A stretch of DNA of 64,000 nucleotides from Cryptomeria japonica (lineage: Eukaryota > Streptophyta > Pinopsida > Cupressales > Cupressaceae). The notes beneath the pieces were generated by a model. That model had not been told where the DNA came from. It worked only from the letters and a program-made list of their open reading frames with translations, and searched no databases. Of this stretch, positions 1 through 11,870 are shown piece after piece (the first letter of the stretch is position 1; the number at the start of each line of letters is the position of its first letter). The stretch lies in contig NC_081410.1 of NCBI RefSeq assembly GCF_030272615.1, positions 570,607,152-570,671,151 of the forward strand. Reading direction: 5' to 3'. A program made the translations under genes and the position numbers.

Positions 1-266
1 ATCATATAAATTATTGCTCATCTGTGTGTGGTGTTATCATGGAAATCTTTAATCTTCATTCCAATAATTAACAATGGTTAATAATGGCTATTTAATGAAT
101 AATACAATTCATTTCATTTCATCATAAGTGTTGTTTTTATAATGAACAATATAATTCATTTAATGAACAATACAATACAATTTATTTAATGAACAATACA
201 ATTCATTTAATCAACAATACAATAAAATTCATTCAATGAACAATACAATTCATTTAATGAATAATA
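1..266. repeat. AT-rich short repeats
   Basis: From about 92 the sequence repeats a loose ~20-25 bp unit of the form AATGAACAATACAATTCATTT, with small changes between copies, up to the edge of the 360-bp satellite. No coding potential is seen. The last copy ends TAATACCCTA, which resembles the junction inside the neighbouring satellite. Confidence 0.6.
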
Positions 267-2484
267 CCCTAAGCATGCTCTTGTTTTGCCCCCCCCCTCG
301 ATCAAACGCTCAAGGTCATACCCTACCGGCGTTGTCCCTTGAGCGCCCTAAGTGCTCAAAATTGTCAAACTTTGATGGGCCCTAACTCAGAATCTGTGGC
401 ACCTGTGAATGATCCGTTTGAACCTACAGGGCCACGAGAGGGGTCCCTACAAAAGCCAATCTCAGTTTTTCAAGTTTCCCTATGGTTTTATTAGGGCAGT
501 AATTCTTCGGTTGGCGAAAAATCATCAGTCTCACTCAGTGGAATGTTGTCGCATGGCCAATTTCTCGTTCAGCTCATTGCAATGATGAACCGTCAGCTCT
601 GACATGTCCAGTTAGGCATAATTACCCTACACATGCTCCTATTTTTCCCCCCCACTTGATCGATCGCTCAGGGTCATACCCTACCGGTGTCGTCCCTTGA
701 GCGCCCTAAGTGCTCAAAATTGTCAATCTTTGACGGGCCCTAACTTGGAATCTGTGGCACCTGCGAATGATCTATTTGAACCTACAGGACCATGAGAGGG
801 GTCCCTACAAAAGCCTATCTCGGTATTTCAATTTTCCCTACGGTTTTATTAGGGCAGCAATTTTTTGGTTGGCAAAAAAATCGTCAGTCTCCCTCAATGG
901 AATGTTGTCGCCTGGTCGATTTCTCGTTCAGCTCGTCGCGATGACAAACCGTCGGCTCTAACATGTCCAGTTAGGCATAATTACCCTACGCATGCTCCTG
1001 TTTTTCCCCCCCACTCGATTGAATGCTCGGGGTCATACCCTACCGGCGTCGTCCCTTGAGCGCCCTAAGTGCTCAAAATTGTTAAACTTTGACGGGCCTT
1101 AACTCAGAATCTGTGGCACCTATGAATGATTCGTTTGAACCTACGGGGCCATGAGAGGGGTCCCTACAAAAGCCTATCTTAGTATTTCAAGTTTCCCTAT
1201 GGTTTTATTAAGGCAACAATTTTTCGTTTGGCGAAAAAATCGTCAGTCTCACTCAATGGAATGTTGTCACCTGGTCGATTTCTCATTCAGCTTGTCGCGA
1301 TGACGAACCGTCAGCTCCGACATGTCCAGTTATGCATAATTACCCTACGCATGCTCCTATTTGCTCCCCCACTCGATCAAACGCTCAGGGTCATACCCTA
1401 CCAGCGTCGTCCCTTGAGTGCCCTAAGTGCTCAAAATTGTCAAACTTTAACGGGCACTAATTCGGAATCTGTGGCACCTACAAATGATCCATGTGAACCT
1501 ACGGGGCCACGAGAGGGGTCCCTACAAAAGCCTATCTCGGTATTTCAATTTTCCCTAGGGTTTTATTAGGGCAGAAATTTTTTGGTTGGCGAAAAAATTG
1601 TCAGTCTCACTTAATGGAATGTTGTCGCCTAGTCGATTTCTTGTTCAGCTCATCGCGATGATGAACCATTGGCTCCAACATGTCTAGTTAGGCATAATTA
1701 CCGTACACATGCTCCTATTCCCCCCCCCCCACTCAATCGAACGCTCGGGGTCATACCCTATTGGCGTCGTCCCTTGAGCGCCCTAAGTGCTCAAAATTAT
1801 CAAACTTTGACGGGCCCTAACTCGGAATCTGTGGCACCTGCGGATGATCCGTTTGAACCTATGGGGCCACGAGAGGGGTCCCTACAAAAGCCTATCTCGG
1901 TATTTCAAGTTTCCCTACGGTTTTATTAGGGAAGCAATTTATCGGTTGGTGAAAAAATCGTCAGTCTCACTCAATGGAATGTTGTCGCCTGGTCGATTTC
2001 TCGTTCAGCTCATCGCGATGACGAACCATTGGCTCTGACATGTCCATTTAGGCATAATTACCCTACGCATGCTCCTACTTTTCCCCCTCACATGATCAAA
2101 CGCTCGAGGTCATACCCTACCGGCGTCGTCCCTTGAGCACCCTAAGTGCTCAAAATTGTCAAACTTTGATAGGCCCTAACTTGGAATCTGTGGCACCTAC
2201 GAATGATCTATTTGAACCTACGGGGCACATGAGAGGGGTCTCTACAAAAGCCTATCTCGGTATTTCAAGTTGCCCTATGGTTTTATTAGGGCAGCAATTT
2301 TTCGGTTGGCGAAAAAATCATCAGTCTCACTCAATGGAATGTTGTCGCCTGGTCGATTTCTTGTTCAGCTCGTCGCGATGACGAACCTTCCTCTCCAACA
2401 TGTCCAGTTAGGCATAATTACCCTATGCATGCTCCTGCTTTGCCCCCCCCACTCGATCCAATGCTCGGGGTCATACCCTACGCA
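267..2484. repeat. ~360-bp satellite, about six copies
   Basis: A head-to-tail array. The landmark CATGCTCCT recurs near 272, 631, 991, 1350, 1708, 2068 and 2428, giving a period of 358-360 bp. Each unit contains a C-run, GGTCATACCCTACCGGCGTCGTCCC, GAGAGGGGTCCCTACAAAAG and GAATGTTGTCGCCTGGTCGA blocks in the same order. Copies differ by scattered substitutions, mostly C/T and G/A. Because 360 is divisible by three, open frames appear to repeat through the array; they all end in stops inside the unit and I regard them as artefacts. Both array edges lie at ACCCTANGCATG, suggesting the edges arose by recombination within the unit. Confidence 0.9.
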
Positions 2485-3400
2485 TGTGACATCCATGAAG
2501 GGATATTTTGTAAACAATCAAAAACCTTTAATGATAATCAAGTTGAAGCCTTGAGATTTATGCAATATGGTTCAAGTCCAAAACTGTACCCTGAGAGCAT
2601 TTTGATTTTACTTATGTCTTGTGTATTATAATAAAGACCAATTTGCCAATGTGACATCTTCATATGAGAGAAAAGCTTCATTTTATCTTAATACAGTTGT
2701 ACCTGTTTAATTATTAGAAAAAATAAATATACAAAGATCTGTTATTAGTATCCTCTAGATTATGGATTTGAATTGATGTTCTCAATTAGTTATTATCTGT
2801 TCAGCTTTTCTTCATAAGGCACAACCATCTGGTGGTTATCATATGAGGGCAACCATCCATGACTTTCAAAGTAATTGATATTTATTCCTACACCTCACAC
2901 TCAAAAGATTAATAATAAAATGACATTTATGATTCATCAAATGCTGACAAAGTCTAATCAAAGTTCAACTTCAAGATGTATACAACATATGATATTCAAC
3001 TTCAAGATGCATACAACTTACCATTTTCAAGCTCATGCCAACCACCACTTGGATATTGTTATATGTCGATTAAAGTACAATATATGTAATAAAACCATAT
3101 AGTCTTACAAAAAAGCCATCATAGACCATCTATGTCGATTAAAGTACAATTCATTTGCAATAGGGGCACACTCACAATCTAAAGTTGCAAAGCCCTACGG
3201 GAAGCATCAAATTAGAAATTTATTAATCTGACTCATACTACTGTCAAAAGCATCAAAGATGCTACTGCTAGAGAACACCATGCTCCATTGTGGAGAGAAT
3301 ATTAGGTGCATCTGATGTCAGCATTTGAAAATGAAACAATGTTATTCAATTGCCAAAATCTAACTGACTTTATTTTATAAACCATTAATGAATAAAAATA
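2485..3400. other. no gene seen
   Basis: AT-rich DNA without a credible coding frame. The phrase TATGTCGATTAAAGTACAAT occurs twice, near 3062 and 3131, about 70 bp apart. Confidence 0.5.
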
Positions 3401-3410
3401 GACAAGGTTA

Positions 3411-3690
3411 CCTGAGTGAAAGTTCGATGACCACTTTGACTAGTAGGTGTTGATGTTGAAGGCCCAACATTAACCTATTTACCTGACTATCAATGTCAAA
3501 TGTTTGATTCAATAGATCATCTGTCATGCCAATTTGATCCACTGCAGATGTGTCCTGGCCACATGCATTTGAATCATCTTCATGATAATAAATACAACAA
3601 GACCCACAATTTAATCTCATTAATGCACTGAAGGAATATGTACCATCACCAAGAGAGGGTCTTGTCAACAACGAATTATCTAGCATGAAC
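3411..3690 (-). CDS. possible orphan exon, unrecognised
   Basis: On the minus strand about 90 codons stay open from an ATG at 3686. The block is preceded by a plausible acceptor (ATATAG then GTTC) and ends with a plausible donor (ACTCAG then GTAACC). Near 3470 the reading seems to move to another frame, in which the tail is rich in Ser and Thr (GPSTSTPTSQSGHRTF); either a short intron or a small indel is possible. It lies 530 bp downstream of the transposase-like pseudogene on the same strand and could be a second gene of that element. I recognise no domain. It may simply be chance. Confidence 0.2.
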
Positions 3691-3759
3691 CTATATTTTT
3701 GAGAATTGTTAGTCTACACATAAAATGCATGGATGAACATAACGGATTTATGATAATCA

Positions 3760-4200
3760 CTTCAACTGAAATGCATGATAATAAATGAAAAGGTGGGATC
3801 ATATACCATAAAAATACGTCCCTTCGAATTATATCAATAGAACCCACTATGTTGACGCAAAAATTGTAATGTGATACTATTGTATATCATCAAAAAATAC
3901 CTTCATGAGCATAAAGGTTATGCAATAATTATATCATAAAAAATTATCAAATAGTGTTCTCTAATAAAAAAAATTGTAAAGCTCATCAAATGCATGATAA
4001 TAAGTCGTGTTGCAAAAATACGTCCCTTCCAATTATATCGAGTGTACTCGCTATGTGCATGCAAAAATTGTGTTGCCAAAAAAAAACGTTCATCAATAGA
4101 CCTGCATTTTGAACACATCCTTAATATACATGTAACAAACTTGAACATTAAAGTTTAATGATCATTGTTTGAAATGAAATGCATGATAAAAAAATAAGGC
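3760..4200. repeat. diverged local duplications
   Basis: Phrases such as ATGCATGATAATAA (near 3770, 3990 and 4172) and AAAAATACGTCCCTTC followed by AATTATATC (near 3816 and 4013) recur about 190-220 bp apart. This looks like an old, partial tandem duplication in the 3' flank of the neighbouring minus-strand pseudogene. Confidence 0.55.
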
Positions 4201-4215
4201 ACCATTAAAGACCTA

Positions 4216-7204
4216 CTACTCAAGTGTGCCTGAAGGGTCATCTCTTTGTTTAAGAGTATCCAGTATTCATTCATGATCAGCAGTAGTCACTGTCCATAGC
4301 TCTTTGGTTTTCAGTTTTGCTTGATGCTTCAACAACTTGACATTTGTAGCTATAATAAGGTGTGAATACATTATAATGGTTTTGTATCTCTCATAGTCTT
4401 CAAATGCAGGTATGCTATTCTTTCTAATCATGTATGTTCGCAACCACCACAACAACAACTGAACCTGTAGGATATGTGAACCCATCATCATCTATCACTG
4501 GTTGTGTTAGCTTTTGTTTTCCCTATACACATCGTGCCAACCAATATTCTGATCTCTCTTCATTCCCTTGCAGTGCAACAACTGCAAAAACATGTCCTAG
4601 TTGTACAAAATCTGATAGACGATCATACTCAAGTGAACTTTCCATGTCATCATTTGACAAGGATATTGTTTGATATAAAGGAGTTAGATAGTGGGGAACC
4701 CACGTATCAACCCACTCACTTGACTCACACTGATCCCAATCACACCAAAGACAACTCTGACAAAAACCAGCCAACACTCGTGTCCAAATGGTCCATGTAC
4801 TTACATCTGAGCTGAGAAATGAATGCATCTTTGAAGAATCTTTAATTGTTTGACAATCCAATCTATCTCCCACTATTCCCTCCTCAACCAACCAAAAGAA
4901 TCTGCTCATTGCTGAATCAAGAGTACCTCCATGTGACAATGCTAAACTAAACCAATCAACAATAGAACGTGCATCAGAGAAATTTGCACCTGAAATCCTC
5001 AATTGCACCTTAACTAGAGCTCTCTTCAAACATGCACCTGCTCCATCATGCTCTCCCTTCCCATGCCCTGCCTCAAAAAAACACCAAATATGAGGTATAC
5101 ACCTCTCCACATGCATTTTACTCAACCAATAAAACATACGCGCATTCTTGAATTGACCCATATAGTTATCTGACCATATTATATGTCGGTCAATTGCAAT
5201 ATCTTTCTCATGCAAGAACTCAAATTTTTTTTCGAAAGAATGTTGCACATACTCGAAGGAGTGTGATCTATCATCGCTCATATAAAAATGATACCCCTTG
5301 ATTATCTTCTTGTCCTCTTCTGTACTATCAGGAGCATGTCTATATGTAATGTGAACAAAAATAGCAATCTGGACTGAATTGTAGTACTGAGACTGTACCT
5401 CATTTTGTGGTTGCAATGTATAGTTCTCTGCAAAATCAACCACCGATACAATAGTGCCAATCGGGAAAGAGTTCTTACACATCCTGAATTGTTGATCCAA
5501 CCACTGAGACCTATGGGTGTGCCTTGCATACTTGTAGAAAAGATTTTCCTTAAAATCCAAAATAAAATCAGCAATACTCACTTCTCTTGAGACTAATTCG
5601 CATCTAGAACCTTCACCTCCACTCTTCACAGTATATTTCACTGTCTCTTATCTTTTTTTCTCAACATAATTATTTCCAAACTCGTGTTTGCTGCCCTTAT
5701 GAAAACATGAAACAAACTTTGACAACCGACCGCATTCTGAGCACTTCTCATTCAAACAATAATTTCTATAGAAATAGCAGCCATCATCTCTAGGGCATAA
5801 AAATAGATCTTGCAAGTCTCTTGATGATCTCGGAAATAACATTGTACCACACTCCTGCAACATCTCATTAGTATGCATCGTAGAACGAATATGACATAAA
5901 AGTTCATGGTACATTGAAAACTCCACATGGTACTTGCAACAACAGGTATTGCGAATCTTAAGAGGAACACAATAAAATGGTTTCAAAGATTCAAAGGGCC
6001 TTTGTGATATTTGCAAAGTTGGATGTAATTCACAAAATTTTTTGTACAACATTGTTTGGCTTGATTCCAAGAAATGTTTGGGATGCGGTGTGCGGTCTCA
6101 GTTGCCGATTCTTAATTTCAAAACGTCCTTTACATTGGGTGACACTCTAGAATTAGAGTGCCAAAATTGTTGAATCTCTTCCTTCACATTGTGACTCAAA
6201 TTTCTATCAACATGTGGAGGCCTCCCACCAAATTCCCATGTATATTGTTGAAGTGGATCGTCAAGTCTTTGTCTTTGTGCAAGTGCTCTATCCAAAGTTT
6301 TACGGTTTATGTTAAAATCAACACAAGTTTGTCTCATTTGACGAGCCTTCCTCAATTGATGGCTTACTAAGGAGGTTGTAATCACTCTTCGAGTGGCTCT
6401 CTTATCTCTTTCTTTGGTATTCTTTCCAATAGAATTGAGAGCGCCAAATAGATTTTTTACAATAATAGAATTTCTCTCCATTTTCTTGTTCATACGAATC
6501 TTCAATTTTTTTAGCAATGGTCTCATCTTTATCATCTTTAGCAATTGAGAAAAGAGTTGGCATTGCTCAGTTAATGTCTTATTGCTAAAATTTTGTTTGA
6601 AAAGTTTTGTAGCCCACAACCGAACGGTTCTTGTTGACCTCTTGCCTTCAAGATTCACAATAATGTTCTCATTGATTTCAAATAACCATTTTGGGGTTCT
6701 TGAAGGTCTTGGATTTGGAATTTGTCTTTCATCCATGAGAGGGTCTTCATTTCTAAAGTAATTAGGTGTTACATATGGTTCACTTGGTGAGGCAATTCCA
6801 CCTTCAATGTTAAAGTTTTCCACATTTTCACCTCCTATGTCAAAATTTTCCACATGTTGAGCATTTTCATTATCACTTTCAACATTTTCAAAATTTTCAA
6901 TATTTTCACTTTCAAAATCTACATTTTCATTTTCAATAACTTGTGGCACATTTTCCACATGTTGAGCATTTTCATTATCACTTTCAACATTTTCAATATT
7001 TTCACTTTCAAAATCTACATTTTCATTTTCAATAACTTGTGGCACATTTTCAATTTCAATTTCCTCTTCAGTTGAATTAACATTAGCAATATTTAACATA
7101 CCTTGTCTTCTCCTCCTATGACATTCTCTTTCTCTATACACTTCAACTTGGTCATTTGAAAGTTTTCTTTTGCGTTTAGACTTTTGACGACTACTACTCC
7201 CCAT
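4216..7204 (-). pseudogene. transposase-like gene (VDFAENY / SDN / HGKGxxDG type), decayed
   Basis: One reading frame runs from an ATG at 7204 (a very basic start, MGSSSRQKSKRKRK, like a nuclear signal) to about 4440, broken only by stops at 6098-6100 (TGA), 5648-5650 (TAA) and 4523-4525 (TAG). A frameshift near 4440 leads into the C-terminus, which ends at 4216 with one more stop near 4266. Order of parts: an acidic Asn/Glu-rich region with a two-copy internal repeat (DNA 6850-7050); a helix-turn-helix-like stretch with RKTLDRAL; a Cys/His block (NTCCCKYHVEF, then C-x4-C-x2-C); then VVDFAENY (Asp at 5437), IIWSDNYMGQFKNA (Asp at 5170) and EAGHGKGEHDGAGA (Asp at 5047). The order and spacing of acidic residues resemble an RNase-H-fold DDE/DDD transposase. 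From memory, proteins with the same motifs are common and unnamed in animals, ferns and conifers. All three stops in the long frame can be C-to-T changes. I found no TIR or target duplication. Confidence 0.7.
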
Positions 7205-7389
7205 TTCCCTCCACACATATGCTCCTTTGTGATTGACAATGTAAGTTTTCACTTTAAGAATCTCCCAAAAGCACTAATTTGTCTCTAGCTGTCTGCAACC
7301 CCGTGATCATCGACAGAAAACATAGGACCCAGACTATCGGCCCTTGGAATCAACAGAATGGCCCACAAACCCTTTTTTTTTCATTTTTA
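7205..7389. other. 5' flank of the transposase-like gene
   Basis: Non-coding, with a T-run near 7372. No clear TATA box or terminal inverted repeat was found. Confidence 0.4.
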
Positions 7390-7545
7390 GTACCAAAATC
7401 AGATATCCGATAAAATCTGATATCCGATTTTAGTAAAAAAATATGTGGTCCCCCAAAAAAATTCCCCTTGCCGCCATTTATGAACTAAATTGCCACATGG
7501 TAGAAATTCGATATCTGATTAAATCGGATATCGGATTTTATTGGT
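7390..7545. repeat. GATATC palindromic motif cluster
   Basis: Near-copies of AAATCNGATATCCGATTTTA occur near 7395, 7412, 7507 and 7523 in both orientations, each centred on the GATATC palindrome. Such clusters are typical of the subterminal region of a DNA transposon and could belong to the transposase-like gene next to it, but I found no partner cluster on its other side. Confidence 0.6.
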
Positions 7546-7553
7546 CATATTTT

Positions 7554-7732
7554 AGAGAGAGAGAGAGGAGGAGGAGAGGGAGAGAGGGAGAGAGAGAGAG
7601 AGGAGGAGAGGGAGAGAGAGAGAGAGAGAGGAGGAGAGAGAGAGAGAGAAAGAGAGGGAGAGAGAGAGAGAGAGAGGAGGAGAGGGAGAGAGAGAGAGAG
7701 AGGGAGAGAGAGAGAGAGAGAGAGGAGGAGGA

Positions 7733-7826
<94 letters not shown>

Positions 7827-7898
7827 GAGGAGAGAGAGAGAGAGAGAGAGAGAGGAGAGGGAGAGAGGGAGAGAGAGAGAGAGGAGGAGAGGGAGAGG

Positions 7899-7965
<67 letters not shown>
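7554..7965 (+). repeat. 412-bp uninterrupted purine tract, (GA)n with GGA steps
   Basis: Every base on the plus strand is A or G. Blocks of GA alternate with GAGGAGG and GGGAGA variants. Long Arg/Glu open frames on plus and Ser/Leu frames on minus across it are simple translation of the repeat. The tract passes straight into the 20-bp satellite at GAGACACAC. Confidence 0.97.
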
Positions 7966-10762
7966 CACACAATATGACCCCTAACGACATGATTTGGTGT
8001 CTTAAGGGGTCCGATGGTGTCGTTAGGGGTCATATGGTGACCCATGAACCCTTATGACCTCTTAGGACACCATATGACCCCTAATGACACCATATTGGGT
8101 TGCTTTGGGTCATATTGTGTCCTAAGGGGTCATATTGTGTCTTAAGGGGTCCTATGGTGTCCCAAGACACCATATGACCCTTAAGGACACCATATGACCC
8201 CTAGCGACACCATAGGACCCCTTAAGACACCAAATCATGTCGCTAGGGGTCATATTGTGTCCTACGACCCCGTACGACACAATATGATCCCTAACGACAT
8301 GATTTGGTGTCTTAAGGGGTACTATGATGTCGTTAGGGGTCATATGGTGTCCATAGGGGTCATATGGTGTCTTGGGACACCATAGGACCCCTTAAGACAC
8401 AATATGACCCCTAACGACACAATATGACCCAAAGTGACCCAATATGGTGTCATTAGGGGTCATATGGTGTCCTAAGAGGTCATAAGGGTTCATGGGACAC
8501 CATATGACCCCTATGGACACCATATCACCCCTAACGACACCATAGGACCCCTTAAGACACCAAATAATATCTTTAGGGATCATATTGTGTCATACGGGGT
8601 CGTAGGACACAATATGACCCCTAACGACATGATTTGGTGTCTTAAGTGGTCATATGGTGTCGTTAGGGGTCGTATGGTGTCGTTAGGGGTCATATGGTGT
8701 CTTGGGACACCATAGGACCGCTTAAGACACAATATGACCCCTAACGACACAATATGACCCAAAGCGACCCAATATGGTGTCATTAGGGGTCATATGGTGT
8801 CCTAAGAGGTCATAAGGGTTCATGGGACACCATATGACCCCTAACGACACCATCGAACCCCTTAAGACACCAAATCATGTCGTTAGGGGTCATATTATGT
8901 CCTACGACCTTGTAAGACACAATATGACCCCTAATGTTATGATTTGGTGTCTTAAGGGGTCCTATGGTGTCGTTAGGGATCACATGGTGTCTTGTGACAC
9001 CATAAGACCCCTTAAGACACCAAATTGTGTCGTTAGGAGTCATATTGTGTCCTACGATCCCGTAAGACACAATATGACCCCTAATGAAATGATTTGGTGT
9101 CTTAAGGGGTCCTATGGTGTCGTTAGGGGTCATATGGTGTCTATAGGGGTCATATGGTGTCTTGGGACACCATAGGACCCCTTACGACACAATATGACCC
9201 CTAACGACATGATTTGGTGTTTTAAGGGGTCCGATGGTGTCGTTAGGGGTCATATGGTGTCCATAGGGGTCATATGGTGTCCCATGAAACCTTATGACCT
9301 CTTAGGACACCATATGACCCCTATGGACACCATATGACCCCTATGGACACCATAGGACCCCTTAAGACACCGAATCATGTTGTTAGGGGTCATATTGTGT
9401 CCTACGACCCCATACGACACAATATGATCCCTAACGACATGATTTGCTGTCTTAAGTGGTCCTATGGTGTCGTTAGGGGTCATATAGTGTCTTGGGACAC
9501 CATAGGACCCCTTAAGACACAATATGACCCCTAACGACACAAAATGACCCAAAGCGACCCAATATGGTGTCATTAGGGATCATATGGTGTCTTAAGGGGT
9601 CCTATGGTGTCCCAAGACACCATATGACCCCTATGGACACCATATGACCCCTAACGACACCATAGGACCCTTTAAGACACCAAATCATGTCGTTAGGGGT
9701 CATATTGTGTCCTACACCAAATCATATTGTTAGGGATCATATTGTGTCGTACGGGGTCGTAGGACACAATATGACCCCTAACAACATGATTTGGTGTCTT
9801 AAAGGGTCCTATGGTGTCGTTAGGGGTCATATGGTGTCTATAGGGGTCATATGGTGTCTTGGGACACCATAGGACCCCTTACGACACAATATGACCCCTA
9901 ACAACATGATTTGGTGTCCTAAGGGGTCCGATGGTGTCATTAGGGGTCATATGGTGTCCATAGGGGTCATATGGTGTCCCATGAAACCTTATGACCTCTT
10001 AGGACACCATATGACCCTACCATATGACCGCTATGGACACCATATGACCCCTAATGACACCATAGGACCCCTTAAGACACCGAATCATGTCGTTAGGGGT
10101 CATATTGTGTCCTATGACCCCATATGACACAATATGATCCCTAACGACATGATTTGGTGTCTTAAGGGGTCCTATGGTGTCGTTAGGGGTCATATAGTGT
10201 CTTGGGACACCATAGGACGCCTTAAGACACAATATGACCCCTAACGACACAATATGACCCAAAGCGACCCAATATGGTGTCATTAGGGATCATATGGTGT
10301 CTTAAGGGGTCATATGGTGTCTCAAGACACCATATGACCCATATGGACACCATATGACCCCTAACGACACCATAGGACCCCTTAAGACACCAAATCATGT
10401 CATTAGGGGTCATATTGTGTCCTACACCAAATCATATCGTTAGGGATCATATTGTGTTGTACGAGGTCGTAGGACACAATATGACCCCTAATGACATGAT
10501 TTGGTGTCTTAAGGGGTCCTATGGTGTCGTTAGGGGTCATATGGTGTCTTGGGACACCATAGGACCCCTTAAGACACAATATGACCCCTAACGACACAAT
10601 ATGACCCCTTAAGACACCAAATCATGTCGTTAGGGGTCATATTGTGTCCTACGACCCCGTACGACACAATATGATCCCTGACGATATGATTTGGTGTCTT
10701 AAGGGGTCCTATGGTGTTGTTAGGGGTCATATGGTGTCCATAGGGGTCATATGGTGTCTTGG
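7966..10762. repeat. 20-bp-unit palindromic satellite
   Basis: About 2.8 kb built from one 20-bp theme, GACACCATATGACCCCTAAC, and its reverse complement, in strict 20-bp register over long stretches (the first break is near 9715). Orientation flips repeatedly. Centres of the CCTACGACCCCGTACGAC type, or their inverses, lie near 8270, 8597, 8912, 9060, 9410, 9750, 10118, 10465 and 10662. Secondary flips of the form GTGTCTTGGGACAC lie near 8378, 8705, 9165, 9498, 9866, 10205 and 10555. From about 9290 to 10720 a ~710-bp higher-order unit occurs twice. Similar peptides are read from both strands, as expected of self-complementary DNA. I infer no protein. Confidence 0.95.
8161..8379. repeat. ~220-bp hairpin inside the satellite
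   Basis: The stretch left of about 8268 is nearly the reverse complement of the stretch to its right, with only a few base differences over arms of about 105-110 bases and a loop of a few bases. It includes CCAAATCATGTCGCTAGG on the left and the matching CGACATGATTTGG on the right. Other centres in the array build similar hairpins. Confidence 0.85.
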
Positions 10763-11870
10763 TAACCTCTCTAAAATTATATTCGCTACCAATTTATTGA
10801 GTTTCCGGTTGATGTTGAACTCTGTTTTACTCTAGAAAATGGAACAATATTTAAAATCATTAACCCTGAATTGTGTTTGACTCTTGAAAAATGATGTAAT
10901 TTTATATAAGGTTGGGTCTCTTCCTTATTTTTATTCACATGGTTATACACAATTTTTATATTTATTTCTTCCAGCTTATTCATATAGACACACATCTTGA
11001 TATCTTTATATTTGTAGAATAAAAGGTCAATCTTATATTTGTAGAATTACATTTTTTACTATTTTCATGTCTTAGGTTAATTACACAAATAAAAGGTCAA
11101 TCTTATATTTGTAGAATTTACGTTTAACTTTTCAAAATTCAATATTTAGCAAAAAAACAATAAACAAGTTTACAGATTTATTGTTATGCTATTATATTTA
11201 AAGCCGCTAAATTTGTTTCATTTCATATCCCCTCATTTTTCAATCTTTGTCCAATTATCATTCACATTTAGAGAAGAAAAAAAATGAGTTAGCTACTCTA
11301 AAATGAATCCAGATCTATCCATTCATCTTAGAAGTACTTGCATGAAATTGTGATTTGGTTTATTTGATTTTTATACATAATTTTTGGTATTGACCTAGAT
11401 GAGTATGTCCACTTGCAACATAATGAGATTCTTTTAAGTGTAGTTTAAAATACTACTAATCTAAAATATCAAGATCATTTATGCAGGTACATCATATTTT
11501 TATAAACATAAACCTGACCTTGATCTATGAGATCTAAAATATTTAACTCAAAGATATGTCACATATCCAACTCCTTTTAATAGTTTCAAAATTCTACACC
11601 ACATTGAAAGTCATGTATTCTCTAGCCACATAGCTAAGTTCTCTAACCTCCTTTACATTCAATTTCGTATACAATTCAATTTAAAACACATAGACTCATC
11701 CCTTAACTCTTAAGGATTCTAATTTTATCTTTTTATATATGGTTTAGAACATTAATATAATCTAAAACATATTACACCTTATTTCTATATATTATTTATA
11801 TAGTCTTTTTAGTATTTTGAGCCTTGGTTCCATATTCTAATATTCTAGGATGTAAAGTATCTATTAAGGG
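10763..11870. other. no gene seen
   Basis: AT-rich. A short direct repeat, AAAAGGTCAATCTTATATTT, occurs at 11021 and 11091 (70 bp apart). Otherwise nothing recognisable. Confidence 0.5.

Noticed and set aside
767-2631. Repeated ~60-110-codon frames in the 360-bp satellite
   Set aside because: The period is divisible by three. The frames stop within each unit and show no domain or codon bias.
7443-8057. Long Arg/Glu-rich and Ser/Leu-rich open frames across the GA tract
   Set aside because: They are plain translation of a dinucleotide repeat on each strand. No start context, and no unique sequence of length.
8152-10600. Many 60-117-codon frames with MTPNDTIGPLKTPNHVVRGH-like peptides on both strands
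   Set aside because: The 20-bp unit times three gives a 60-bp frame-keeping repeat, and the DNA is self-complementary, so similar peptides appear on both strands. Not a gene family.
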